Assembly: GCF_002116695.1 (NCBI RefSeq)
Contig: NZ_CP020477.1
Span: 1,812,501 to 1,876,500, forward strand
Origin: Acidianus manzaensis
GTDB lineage: Archaea; Thermoproteota; Thermoprotei_A; Sulfolobales; Sulfolobaceae
Length of the DNA: 64,000 nucleotides
Direction of reading: 5' to 3'
The notes below the pieces were generated by a model that saw only the letters and a list, made by a program, of their open reading frames with translations, was not told the DNA's origin and ran no database searches. Both the position numbers and the translations under genes were made by a program. This document shows positions 13,594 through 26,139 of this stretch, in pieces (the first letter of the stretch is position 1; each line of letters opens with the position of its first letter).

Positions 13594-14571
13594 TTAGAAT
13601 AACTTTCTGATTAGAACTATTGCTACAGCTATAGCTACAATTATTCCTGCAGGCAATAATATATCTTTTAAGTTTAACGAAGAAGCACTACTTGGCTTTA
13701 TAGTAGTTAAATTAGTAGGAGTAGTTTTTATATTACTAATAGTAGTATTGCTAGTCTTTTGTGTAGCTGAATTGTTTACCGATTTAGTTGTTATTTGTAT
13801 AAAGCTTCCGATTGATTTCGCACCAATATTTGTTGAAAGCAGTTTAATTGTTAATAAGCTAGTAGATTTTCCAGACATGCTAAAGTGATTTGATCCAATG
13901 ATAGTGTGTCCGTTTCCAGATATATTTGCACTATATATTAGACCATTATTCAGAGATATTATCTTTCCATTTATATTCTTCATTGTATTTAATGAGAACT
14001 TAGACATTGTTGTCGTCATAGACGTAACATTACCACTTATTGAATAGACGTAACCCGTATATTTGGTATTATTTAAAGTCACTGTGACTGTTCCTATTTT
14101 CTCTAAGTTAACATTATATAATATAGTTATATTATTATATGTTATATTTCCTGATTTACTAAAACTTATATTAAACATATTTATAATACTTAGAATATTA
14201 GTTACATTTTGTATAGAATAATTAGATATAAAGCTAATTTTATCATTTATAGATGTATTATGAGTGTTGCTAATAGTCAGCCCGGAAGTAAGAATGTTTA
14301 ATGTATAGTACATATATCCATTTAATAATACACTATCATTAAATTTGCCATTGCTTATTGGAGTTGAAGAAATATTAATATTTAAATTAGAATTAGCTTC
14401 AAATGAACCTTTTAAGCTACTCATATTATGAGATGCTTGTAAGTTAGCGCTAGTAGTGTATGTTATAGTGTAATCTGCGTAGTAAGTATTCGTATTTCCA
14501 TTTGTTCCTGCTAAAGCAAGTGGCATTAACATTAATGGAATTAAAAATACTATGGTAAGTAGTTTATTCAT
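13594..14571 (-). CDS. Surface protein with signal peptide and C-terminal anchor
   Basis: A 325-residue protein. Residues 1-21 (NKLLTIVFLIPLMLMPLALAG) are a clear signal peptide. The body (22-290) is very rich in Asn, Ser and Thr, carries many N-x-S/T sequons (for example NIS, NTS, NMS, NIT, NST) and has repeating beta-strand-like spacing, which fits a heavily N-glycosylated extracellular protein. The end (about 301-325, DILLPAGIIVAIAVAIVLIRKLF) is a membrane anchor, as in S-layer stalk or pilin-like surface proteins. I do not recognise a named family. It is upstream of, and on the same strand as, the ABC pair and may be in one operon with it. Confidence 0.65.
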   Translation of the reverse strand: MNKLLTIVFLIPLMLMPLALAGTNGNTNTYYADYTITYTTSANLQASHNMSSLKGSFEANSNLNINISSTPISNGKFNDSVLLNGYMYYTLNILTSGLTISNTHNTSINDKISFISNYSIQNVTNILSIINMFNISFSKSGNITYNNITILYNVNLEKIGTVTVTLNNTKYTGYVYSISGNVTSMTTTMSKFSLNTMKNINGKIISLNNGLIYSANISGNGHTIIGSNHFSMSGKSTSLLTIKLLSTNIGAKSIGSFIQITTKSVNNSATQKTSNTTISNIKTTPTNLTTIKPSSASSLNLKDILLPAGIIVAIAVAIVLIRKLF

Positions 14572-14760
14572 AAATAATAAGTAATTCTAAGACATATAAA
14601 TGTATTCGCTAAGCTAGTTTTTATACTTTGGAAAGATAAGCCAAATTATTGTAATATACATATTTTATTGACATCTTTCAGTTTAGTAAGTATATAGTAT
14701 ATAATTTCTAATAATATATGTCCTATTACTCGTTCAACCCTAAAATCTAAGTAGAAACAT

Positions 14761-14768
14761 TTATATTA
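14761..14768 (+). promoter_or_regulatory. TATA box of the NRAMP-like gene
   Basis: TTATATTA is centred about 27 bases upstream of the ATG at 14791, the position expected for a leaderless Sulfolobales promoter. No Shine-Dalgarno sequence lies between. Confidence 0.5.
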
Positions 14769-14790
14769 GATTGAATAAAATCTATTTACG

Positions 14791-15990
14791 ATGTGGCGTA
14801 AATGGAATACGACTAGTCGTAAAATGAAATTTATGATGCTCTTTGGTCCTGCATGGCTAGTCATGATGGCTGATATGGATGCTAGTAGTGTAATTGGAGC
14901 TGCTCAAGTAGGAGCTACTTTCAAATATGGCTTTGTTTGGATTATGCTATTACTTATTGTTCCATTGTATATTATTCAAGAGGTTTCTGGTAGAATAGGA
15001 ATAGTAACTAATAAAGGACTAGGAGAAATAATTAGAGAAAATTATAGCAAAAAGATTTCAGTTTTAATGGCATTACCTATGGCTTTGACTGATGCTGTTA
15101 CTTACATTATAGAATACTTAGGTATTGCAATAGGATTGGAAGTTATAGGATTACCAATTTATTTAACTATACCAATAATATATATAATTCATCTTAGTGT
15201 AGTAATTAAACAAAAATATTTGAAAGCAGAGAAAATATTGCTTGGAATTTCAGCATTACTAATTATTGGTTTGCTCTTAACCTTGATATTTAGAGGAATT
15301 CAACCTTATTCCCCAGTTTATATTTCATTTACTCCAAATTACCTATTCCTATTGGCTGCTACTGTAGGAGCTGTTATAATGCCTTTTATGCTATTCTTTC
15401 AAGCTTCAGCTACTGCGATAAAAAGTAAAGAAGTGAAATGGACTTTTAAAGACCTTGGAATAAAGTACGTTAGAAGAGAAACTCTTGTTGGCGCAATAGT
15501 TACAGAAATTCTAATGGCAATAGTAGAAATGGCTTTTTCTGGGATTTCCAAAGCATCTGATCCTTCTACTTTTGCTTCAGCTTCCGACTTAGCTAGGGTT
15601 ATGAATCCTATAGCCGGTCCATATTCTCCTTATATTTTCGGAATAGGTTTAATAAGTGCAGGATTCCTAGCTTTAATAGTAATTTCTTTAGGTAGTGCAT
15701 GGGGAGTAGCTGAGGCTTTAGGTATAAAGAATTTTAATTTAATTTATATAATAGAAAGTATACCAGCCGTAATAGCTACGCTGATTGTTCCTCCAGGTGA
15801 TTTAATTAGTCTAGTTTTAGATTTGCTTGTCTTTTTTGTTTTTGCTTTGATAGGTCCTGTTATAATCTTAGGAATAATATCTAGAAATAGAAAAATAATG
15901 GGAGAATACTATACAAGAAATCTAAGGTATATAGCTTATTGGATTTCCACTGCTTTAATGTTACTTTTGGGAATACTTGCTATAATTTGA
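14791..15990 (+). CDS. Divergent NRAMP-family metal ion transporter
   Basis: A 399-residue protein with about eleven hydrophobic helices and NRAMP layout. In the first helix the metal-binding DPGN motif is D30-A-S-S (MADMDASSVIGAAQVGA), keeping the Asp but losing Pro, Gly and Asn. In helix 6 the MPHN motif is MPFM (VGAVIMPFMLFFQA), keeping the Ala and Met. Classical NRAMPs carry Mn2+ or Fe2+ with protons; members with changed DPGN/MPH motifs (NRMT and NRAT types) prefer Mg2+, Al3+ or other ions, so this one may have altered ion choice. No regulator is adjacent. The stop codon overlaps the convergent treY by 11 bases. Confidence 0.8.
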   Translation: MWRKWNTTSRKMKFMMLFGPAWLVMMADMDASSVIGAAQVGATFKYGFVWIMLLLIVPLYIIQEVSGRIGIVTNKGLGEIIRENYSKKISVLMALPMALTDAVTYIIEYLGIAIGLEVIGLPIYLTIPIIYIIHLSVVIKQKYLKAEKILLGISALLIIGLLLTLIFRGIQPYSPVYISFTPNYLFLLAATVGAVIMPFMLFFQASATAIKSKEVKWTFKDLGIKYVRRETLVGAIVTEILMAIVEMAFSGISKASDPSTFASASDLARVMNPIAGPYSPYIFGIGLISAGFLALIVISLGSAWGVAEALGIKNFNLIYIIESIPAVIATLIVPPGDLISLVLDLLVFFVFALIGPVIILGIISRNRKIMGEYYTRNLRYIAYWISTALMLLLGILAII

Positions 15991-18226
15991 TAAATACACC
16001 AAACGGAAAGTCTTTGATCAGTTCTTCAACTTTACCTTCCTCATCTGTTATTATATTTTTAACTTTATTTTGAATTTCTATCTCTGTATTTTCAAACGAT
16101 AAGTCAAAAGGATTTAATGGGGCCAACACTATTAAATTATTTCTTTCAAATGAGCAGAAATTTGCATTTTTTTCTCCTTTTATTAATATTGGTGAATAAC
16201 CCTTAAAGAATTCTGGATTTTCTTTTCTAAAATTAAGCAGTTTCCAAGTTACATATAATTTTAGTCTTCCATCTTCTACACTCTTTAGTAATTCTTTTGG
16301 ATTTTCTCTAATTACTTCTTCTAATTTTTGTTTAAGTTTATTAAAATCAACTTTAATCCTATTATCTGGATCTACTAATAAGTAAGTTAAAGTTTCATTT
16401 CCTTGATAAGTATCCGGCAATCCTGGGGATGTAACTTTTAAGATTGTCTGAGATACTGAATTTATAGCTCCGGCTCTATTGATTTTTTTCCAAAATGGTA
16501 TAAAAGAGTTAAGAAATTCTTGATCTTTGAGGATATTTCTAATGAAATTTATCAAGTCATTTTCGTACTCTTCATTTACGTTGACCCATGAGGTCTTTAT
16601 TTTTTCTTCTCTCACTGCTTTTATCATGTAATTTATTATTCTTTTTTCATATTCTTCTGAAAATTCTGTAAATGATCCTAATAATGCTTGATAAAGCCTA
16701 TATTCATCATTCCTACTTGGATTTCCATTTCTTTTGTATTTTTGTGCAATTAAATTCCAATAAAATACTTTTTCTTTCCATTCTTTTGGTATTCTACTTA
16801 ATGCGTTTAATCTAGCTCTAACATCTTCGCTAAATTTAGTATCATGAGTTGAAGTAGTTATCATAGTTTTAGACCAAAGCTCTTCTCTTTCTATATTTCT
16901 AACATGAAATTCCTCACAAGTTATTCCGAATTTTCTGTCGCTTCCCACTTCATTTAGAGATATTAACGTATTATCTCTATATAAGAAAGTATCCTCATAT
17001 CCTTTGGCCATAATTGGATCTTCTAGTTCTTGAAGATACATCATTGCCTTTTTATTACTTATTAAAGTTAATATTCTAGGAGAACATTCAATAGCCTTTT
17101 TTATTTCCTCTAAATCTTCCCAACTTATATCTTGTTCATCAATATATGTTCTATATACTTCCATACAAGGTAAGAATTTTTCTATATCAAGTCTGTAATT
17201 TTTTCCTGTAAGTTTTTCTATTTGATTCGAAACCCTTATTATGTCTCCTTCGAATAATTGCTTTATAACGTCTTCTTTAGCTTTTCTTTTATTAATTGCT
17301 TCAATGAGTTCTTCTCCTACAAATTCTTCGTAAATTTGTTTAAATATTTCTTCATTATCACGATCAATAAATAATAAATTGATATCTCTAAGAAAATCAT
17401 AGCCAGTAGTTCCATTTATTGGCCATTCTTTTCTTAGTTTTTCATTTGAAGAAAGAATTTTTTCAACATAAATAAGGACATCTTTACCTACTTTTTCTCT
17501 TAGCCATTCTAAATATTCTTTAGGTTTTAATAAACCATCTATATGATCTACTCTTATCGCTTGAATGTAACCTTTTGAAACTAATTCAAATATTTTGGAA
17601 TGTACTGCTTCAAATACGTTTCTATTTTCTTCCCTTAAAGCAATTAGTCCATTTACATCGAAAAATCTTCTATAATTAATTTTTTCAAAATCTTTCCAAT
17701 ATGTCAAGATGTAATTTTGTTTTTCAAGAAGTTCTTTTATGCTATTTCCTTCTCCTTGTAAAGGTAATTTTAGTCCATAATAGTCTAGGAATTTTTCTCT
17801 TCCTTCTTCTTCAATTTTAAGTTTATTCTGACTTAACGCTTCCTTAAGAGGTTCGCCTAATATTGGTAAAACTATTTTATCTCCTTCTATATCGAAGAAA
17901 TTAGAATATTTTGAATTTTTTCCATTCTTTAGAATATCCATAAGATATGGATTTTCTAACGCCATGTGATTTGGAACTATGTCGACAATTATCTTTAGTC
18001 CTTTTTCTTTAGCCTTTTTTGCCAATTCTTTGAATTTTTCTTCTCCTCCTAATTCTTCATTAACCTTAGTAAAATCGAATACATCATATCCATGCATGCT
18101 ATTCTTTCTTGCTTGAAGTATTGGAGATAGGTAAAGATATTCTACTCCTAGTTTTTGGAAATAATCTAAAAGATTTATTACATCTTCAAAATTGAAATCT
18201 TTATTTAATTGTAGTCTATAACTCAT
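15980..18226 (-). CDS. treY: Maltooligosyltrehalose synthase
   Basis: A 748-residue GH13 enzyme that turns the reducing-end alpha-1,4 bond of maltodextrin into an alpha,alpha-1,1 bond, making maltooligosyltrehalose. It starts at MSYRLQLNKDFNF, the usual TreY beginning. The catalytic regions are visible: AIRVDHIDGLLKP (nucleophile Asp), LIYVEKIL (acid Glu) and TTSTHDTKFSEDVRAR (third Asp). The length is slightly above the usual 700-730. The stop of the upstream treX gene is 2 bases before its ATG, so treX-treY form an operon. It is convergent with the NRAMP-like gene, overlapping by 11 bases. With TreZ it makes free trehalose. Confidence 0.97.
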   Translation of the reverse strand: MSYRLQLNKDFNFEDVINLLDYFQKLGVEYLYLSPILQARKNSMHGYDVFDFTKVNEELGGEEKFKELAKKAKEKGLKIIVDIVPNHMALENPYLMDILKNGKNSKYSNFFDIEGDKIVLPILGEPLKEALSQNKLKIEEEGREKFLDYYGLKLPLQGEGNSIKELLEKQNYILTYWKDFEKINYRRFFDVNGLIALREENRNVFEAVHSKIFELVSKGYIQAIRVDHIDGLLKPKEYLEWLREKVGKDVLIYVEKILSSNEKLRKEWPINGTTGYDFLRDINLLFIDRDNEEIFKQIYEEFVGEELIEAINKRKAKEDVIKQLFEGDIIRVSNQIEKLTGKNYRLDIEKFLPCMEVYRTYIDEQDISWEDLEEIKKAIECSPRILTLISNKKAMMYLQELEDPIMAKGYEDTFLYRDNTLISLNEVGSDRKFGITCEEFHVRNIEREELWSKTMITTSTHDTKFSEDVRARLNALSRIPKEWKEKVFYWNLIAQKYKRNGNPSRNDEYRLYQALLGSFTEFSEEYEKRIINYMIKAVREEKIKTSWVNVNEEYENDLINFIRNILKDQEFLNSFIPFWKKINRAGAINSVSQTILKVTSPGLPDTYQGNETLTYLLVDPDNRIKVDFNKLKQKLEEVIRENPKELLKSVEDGRLKLYVTWKLLNFRKENPEFFKGYSPILIKGEKNANFCSFERNNLIVLAPLNPFDLSFENTEIEIQNKVKNIITDEEGKVEELIKDFPFGVFIKL

Positions 18227-18228
18227 TT

Positions 18229-20361
<2,133 letters not shown>

Positions 20362-20381
20362 ACATTTTATAGAATACTAAG

Positions 20382-20390
20382 AAAATTAAA
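20382..20390. promoter_or_regulatory. Shared bidirectional A/T box between treX and treZ
   Basis: AAAATTAAA sits almost exactly midway between the two divergent start codons (about 25 bases from the treX ATG at 20361 and 28 bases from the treZ ATG at 20414). Both genes are therefore probably leaderless and served by overlapping promoters. No other A/T box at the right distance is visible in the 52-base gap. Confidence 0.55.
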
Positions 20391-20413
20391 CCTTGTTCTT
20401 CATAACTTTTGTT

Positions 20414-22081
20414 ATGAGAATAGGAGCTAACTTTAACGGAAAAAGTACGGTTTTCAGCGTATGGGCCCCATATGTAGATTCACTAAATTTAGTTCTATAT
20501 CAAGATAATAAACGAGACGAAATAGAAATACATAATAAAGACGAATTAGGATATTTTACTTTGGAGATCGATGCTAAAGCTGGAGATTTATATTCATATA
20601 AAATTAATGGAAAAGAGTATCCAGATCCTGCTTCTAGGTATCAGCCAGAAGGAGTTCACGGAAGGTCTATGATAGTTTCACAAGAATTCAATTGGGAGGA
20701 TAAGGATTGGTATGGCATTTCTGATAATCCAGTTATTTATGAACTTCACGTTGGAACTTTTGGTGGGGATTTTAATGGAGTAAAAAACAAATTAGATTAC
20801 CTAAAAGATCTTGGTATAAATGCAATAGAATTAATGCCAGTATCTCAATTCGCTGGAAGCAGAAATTGGGGATATGATGGAGTCATGTTATATGCTGTTC
20901 AAAATAGTTATGGTGGACCGTATAAACTTAAAGAACTTATTAATGAAGCTCACAAAAAAGGTATTGGAGTTATAATTGATGTAGTATATAATCACGTAGG
21001 CCCAGAAGGAAATTATCTTGGAGTTTTTGGTCCTTATTTTTCTTCAAGATATAAAACGCCATGGGGTCCTATATTTAATTTTGATGAAGCATGGAGTGAT
21101 GAAGTAAGATATTATGTAGTTCAAAATGCAGTGTACTGGATTAGAGAATATCATGCTGATGGTTTAAGATTAGACGCAGTGCATAGCATATTTGATAATT
21201 CTCCAAAGCATATTTTAGAAGAAATTAACGATGCAGTAAAAAGAGAAAATAAAAACGCATTAGTTATAGCAGAGAGTGATCTGAACGATCCTAAGATAAT
21301 TTTACCTAAAGAAAATTGTGGTTATGGTATAGATGCTCAATGGTTAGACGATTTTCATCACGCATTACATACTCTTTTAACTAGAGAACACGATTCATAC
21401 TATGAAGACTTTGGAGACATTAATCAGCTTGTAAAAGCTATAAATAATGCATTTGTATATGATGGGATTTATTCTAGATTTAGAAAAAAGCACCATGGAA
21501 AGAAATTACCAGATGGCATTCCTAAACATAAATTTGTAATTTATGCTCAAAATCATGATCAAGTTGGAAATAGAAAGGATGGAAAAAGATTAATATCTCT
21601 AGTTGGAGAAAAAGCGTTAATAGCGCCATTTCTTTATTTGGTTTTACCTTATATTCCAATGATTTTTATGGGAGAAGAGTATGGAGAAGAGAATCCTTTC
21701 TTATTTTTTACTGATTTTTCTGATCCAGTGATAATTAATGGATTAAGAGAAGGGAGAAAAAGGGAATTAAAAGAATACTATTATGATCCTCAAGATATTT
21801 CTACATTTGAAAGATCTAAGTTAAGCTGGAAGATAAATAACAAATTTCTTAATATGTACAAGGAATTAATTAAATTAAGGAAAGAAATAGTCAAAAATGA
21901 TGGATTTGTAGCTGAAGCAATACAAAATTGTGTTATCGTAAGAGGAAATAATGTGATTGTTTTAGCATCTTTTGGTGAATGTTTTATTCCATATGATGGT
22001 ATTGCTAAGTTAAAATATGGTGGTGTTCCGGATAGGATACCAGGAGAGGCTAATATAGGTGCAGGAATTTATTATTCATGA
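20414..22081 (+). CDS. treZ: Maltooligosyltrehalose trehalohydrolase
   Basis: A 555-residue GH13 enzyme that releases trehalose from maltooligosyltrehalose. An N-terminal domain begins MRIGANF...VFSVWAPYVD, followed by ELHVGTF and the catalytic regions GLRLDAVHSIFDNSPKH (nucleophile), VIAESDLNDP (acid) and YAQNHDQVGNR (third Asp). I chose the ATG at 20414 because family members begin just before this domain; a TTG at 20393 in the same frame would add seven unlikely residues. It is divergent from treX, from a shared A/T box, and its TGA stop overlaps the ATG of the MFS gene (ATGA), so that carrier is translationally coupled to trehalose formation. Confidence 0.96.
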   Translation: MRIGANFNGKSTVFSVWAPYVDSLNLVLYQDNKRDEIEIHNKDELGYFTLEIDAKAGDLYSYKINGKEYPDPASRYQPEGVHGRSMIVSQEFNWEDKDWYGISDNPVIYELHVGTFGGDFNGVKNKLDYLKDLGINAIELMPVSQFAGSRNWGYDGVMLYAVQNSYGGPYKLKELINEAHKKGIGVIIDVVYNHVGPEGNYLGVFGPYFSSRYKTPWGPIFNFDEAWSDEVRYYVVQNAVYWIREYHADGLRLDAVHSIFDNSPKHILEEINDAVKRENKNALVIAESDLNDPKIILPKENCGYGIDAQWLDDFHHALHTLLTREHDSYYEDFGDINQLVKAINNAFVYDGIYSRFRKKHHGKKLPDGIPKHKFVIYAQNHDQVGNRKDGKRLISLVGEKALIAPFLYLVLPYIPMIFMGEEYGEENPFLFFTDFSDPVIINGLREGRKRELKEYYYDPQDISTFERSKLSWKINNKFLNMYKELIKLRKEIVKNDGFVAEAIQNCVIVRGNNVIVLASFGECFIPYDGIAKLKYGGVPDRIPGEANIGAGIYYS

Positions 22082-23184
22082 AGAAGGAAGAAGAAAAAAT
22101 GAAGTCATTAGTAATAGTAATTGCATCTTTGCTTACAGTATTGGAATGGACGTCTTTTTTCTCTGCAGGTATTTTATCAGCTATTTACTTTTCAAAATTA
22201 ATAGGTATTTTATCAGCATTCTTAATTTTTTTCTCAGGTTTTATAGGTAGACCTTTAGGGGCTATGGTTTTTGGTTTAGTTGGAGATAAATTTGGAAGAA
22301 AGGTCTCTCTTTTACTTACGAGTCTTTTTTTAATTTTAGGTAATTTAGGCTTATTCTCTAATTTAACTATTTTTATTTTAATAGGAGTCATTTTAATGGG
22401 ATTTAGTTTAGGTGGGGAATGGAGCAGTGCATCAGTGATTGTAGCAGAAACTTCTGCTTTTAAAGCATTTTGGGTAAGCTTTATACAGATTGGAGTACCT
22501 GCCGGCTTGCTTTTATCTTCTATTTTAGCTTTAAATAGATACGCATTTCTATTTTTTTCTATATTATTAGTATTTTTATTTATTCTCTCTTTTAAAATTA
22601 ATGAAAGTCCTTTATTTATGCGTAAATCTAATAATCGTTTTTCAATAGATTTTAAAAAGGTTATTATTGGAATAACTGTAAAATTAGGTGAAAGTTCTAC
22701 ATTTTATTTCTTTGCTTCATTTTCCTTAGCATATTTATTACTTCAAGGTTTTAGATCAACTATGATTTTTCTATTCAGTACTGCGATAGAGGAGATTTTT
22801 CTTATTCTTATATTTGGTCATTTATCTGATATTAAAGGAAGAAAAACCGTGTCATATTTTGGATTTCTTTTAATGATTATTAGTATCATATTCTTTGTTA
22901 TTTTTTCTGTGCATAAAAATTATCTTGGCGTATTGTTTTCTTTTCTTATTTTTGGTATAGGAGATTCAGCTACGTATTCTGCTCAAGGTACAATACTATC
23001 TGAATTATTTATGACTGAAAATAGAACTTTATCAGCTGGAATATCTTATCAATTATCTGCAGTATTAGCCGGCGGGATGACACCAGTATTATTATCTATA
23101 AATCATAGTACTTTATGGTTAATAATTGTTCCATGCTTTTACATTATGTTATCCATGTTAGGATTAAGCTTTATTAAAAAATAA
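22078..23184 (+). CDS. MFS transporter of the metabolite:H+ symporter type
   Basis: A 368-residue protein of about eleven or twelve helices, shorter than the usual 400-430. It has the MFS loop 2-3 signature (FGLVGDKFGRKVSLL, about 63-77), the GEWSSA segment in the fourth helix region (SLGGEWSSASVIVAE) and a second-half signature (FGHLSDIKGRKTV), the pattern of the MHS/sugar-porter-like group. Its ATG overlaps the treZ stop by four bases. The link to treZ suggests transport of trehalose or maltodextrin, but no substrate can be assigned; this is inference from position. A second ATG at residue 8 is possible. Confidence 0.8.
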   Translation: MKKEEEKMKSLVIVIASLLTVLEWTSFFSAGILSAIYFSKLIGILSAFLIFFSGFIGRPLGAMVFGLVGDKFGRKVSLLLTSLFLILGNLGLFSNLTIFILIGVILMGFSLGGEWSSASVIVAETSAFKAFWVSFIQIGVPAGLLLSSILALNRYAFLFFSILLVFLFILSFKINESPLFMRKSNNRFSIDFKKVIIGITVKLGESSTFYFFASFSLAYLLLQGFRSTMIFLFSTAIEEIFLILIFGHLSDIKGRKTVSYFGFLLMIISIIFFVIFSVHKNYLGVLFSFLIFGIGDSATYSAQGTILSELFMTENRTLSAGISYQLSAVLAGGMTPVLLSINHSTLWLIIVPCFYIMLSMLGLSFIKK

Positions 23185-23188
23185 CTAT

Positions 23189-24496
<1,308 letters not shown>

Positions 24497-24828
24497 CTAT
24501 ATTATTTTGTATATTATCTCTAAAAATTTTATCGTAGGTTCTTAATACTCTATCACTAACAGTATATCTAACTAAAAATAAATCAAAACAATTCACAAAT
24601 CAATTATATAATTTTTACTGAATTCTAGCAGCTTTAAAAATTAAACTAGATAAGTCATAATTAACTTTCCTCAAAGACGTAATTTTGTGTATCCTTTTAC
24701 TGCAAATTGCAAATAATGAGAGTATGAAACTAGTTTGGGTTTGTGTAACTTGAAATTTTACGAAAGTTGACTTCTAAATATAAAAGGGATAAGTAGTAAA
24801 TTTCTATAATTATTTTGTGAATAAATAG
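24497..24828. other. 332-base gene-free gap
   Basis: A/T-rich stretch with the promoter of the minus-strand APC gene at its left end. I see no open frame above about 20 codons on either strand, no tRNA and no repeat. Confidence 0.4.
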
Positions 24829-25623
24829 TTACTCATATTTACTTAGATATCGTAATCTTTCACTTACACTAGGATGGGTAGCAAAAAATCCTGTTCCAGT
24901 ATCTTGGTTCATTATATCATATTTCATAAATAAGATCTGTAACTCTGGAAAATTCTTTAAAATTGGGTAAGGCACTTTATCACTTAAATATGCAATTTTT
25001 ATTAACGCAGTCTGTAATGGTACTGAAAAATTACCATGTTTTACTGCAGTTAAATCAGCTCTTTTTTCTACAAATCTATGTATTGCGAAAAATAACGGAA
25101 AAAAACCAAAGAAATAAAGTAAAACAATAAGAGCAGTAAAGGAAGGAAAAGTCTGGATGAGAAAAGAATAAACTGAGGTTATCCCAATTAGGGATAAAAT
25201 TAAAGTTTCAGGATCATGGTTCTTTAAATGAGATAGTTCATGAGCAATTACTGCTCTCACTTCGTCATCATTAAGAAAAGATAGAAGAGGCTCAGTAATT
25301 GCCATGCCTCTAAAAATAATATTACCAAAAGCTAAAGCATTAGGAAAATTAACATAAGAAATATATGTACGAGGAGTTTTCAAATTAAATTGTCTTGCGA
25401 CTTGATCTACAAGATCGTAAATTTCTTTATTACTTCTTTTCATTTTAAGTAATAAGATCATTAATAAAGGAGAAATAAAATACCAAGAAGCAAATATAAT
25501 GATTATCTGAATTATATAGAAGAATGGTATATTGATCTGAATAATACTTGATATAACTATATCTAAAATAGCTATGACTATGAATGAAATCAGATAGTAT
25601 CTTAACCAATATCTAGTTACCAT
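24829..25623 (-). CDS. M48-family zinc metalloprotease (HtpX-like)
   Basis: A 264-residue membrane protease. Two N-terminal hydrophobic helices (about 10-30 and 37-60) precede the catalytic domain, which has HELSH at 128-132 (AHELSHLKNHD) and a third-ligand Glu in FVEKRADLTAVKH. Two more hydrophobic segments follow HELSH. The end reads FFATHPSVSERL, the typical HtpX-type TxHPS-x-xxR finish. It probably degrades misfolded membrane proteins or processes lipoprotein-like substrates at the membrane. It is one of three M48 proteins in this window (others at 49881 and 55633). It is a single gene. Confidence 0.9.
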   Translation of the reverse strand: MVTRYWLRYYLISFIVIAILDIVISSIIQINIPFFYIIQIIIIFASWYFISPLLMILLLKMKRSNKEIYDLVDQVARQFNLKTPRTYISYVNFPNALAFGNIIFRGMAITEPLLSFLNDDEVRAVIAHELSHLKNHDPETLILSLIGITSVYSFLIQTFPSFTALIVLLYFFGFFPLFFAIHRFVEKRADLTAVKHGNFSVPLQTALIKIAYLSDKVPYPILKNFPELQILFMKYDIMNQDTGTGFFATHPSVSERLRYLSKYE

Positions 25624-25659
25624 AAAAAGAATACTTATTATAAAGTTCTTATTTCTATT

Positions 25660-25815
25660 CTAATATTCTTGAGCTTCATATATTGACGAGAGAAATCCAG
25701 GCCTAGTGCACGCAACTAATTTACATACTTCTTTACCGTTTTCTGTTTTGCATTCAAAAATACCATAACTTGAAGGACAGAAACTCGTTTTTAGTACTGT
25801 ATAATATAATTGCAT
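25660..25815 (-). CDS. 51-residue protein with four cysteines
   Basis: A minus-strand open frame from the ATG at 25813-25815 to TAG at 25660-25662. The protein begins MQLYYTVLKTSFCPSSYG and has Cys at 13, 22, 31 and 36, enough for a zinc or disulphide-stabilised mini-domain, then a PGFLSSIYEAQEY end. A T-rich TATA-like box (minus strand TTTATTAAC at about 25836-25845) lies about 26 bases upstream, fitting a leaderless promoter. It has no recognised homologue in my memory. The balanced composition, unlike the surrounding A/T-rich gap, suggests it is real. It is next to the M48 gene (37 bases), which it may be co-transcribed with. Confidence 0.5.
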   Translation of the reverse strand: MQLYYTVLKTSFCPSSYGIFECKTENGKEVCKLVACTRPGFLSSIYEAQEY

Positions 25816-26139
25816 AATATATTCAAATTACCTAAGTTAATAAAGATTTCCTTAATAATTTTTCTTCTAATATAATGTTATTTTAACTTCTTTTAAAAGT
25901 AAGTAAATCTGTAAAAACTTTTCTACCTTATTAAGAAAAACCTAAAAAGCATTAAATAATTTAAATTGATATTAGAAAATTAAAATTCTATCTTTAACTT
26001 TCTATAGAGAGTATATACTTAACTTCCATGAATATAATCAGTCATGTAAATTTGTATAACTTAAGTGACTTAAACGTTAATGCGTTTCTCTTAAATGCAT
26101 ATTATTTACTTTTAAGGTATTTTTATCTATTATACTATC
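25816..26139. other. 324-base gap, no confident gene
   Basis: This stretch contains the TATA box of the small Cys protein at its left end and, at about 26117-26124 (TTTTTATC), a TATA box for the dehydrogenase that starts with GTG at 26140. A 40-codon open frame at 26028-26150 exists but is low-complexity and runs into that start, so I did not annotate it. Confidence 0.4.

Noticed and set aside
20393..20413. TTG start for treZ seven codons upstream
   Set aside because: The ATG at 20414 matches the family start and the distance to the A/T box; TTG would add a hydrophobic run not seen in TreZ.
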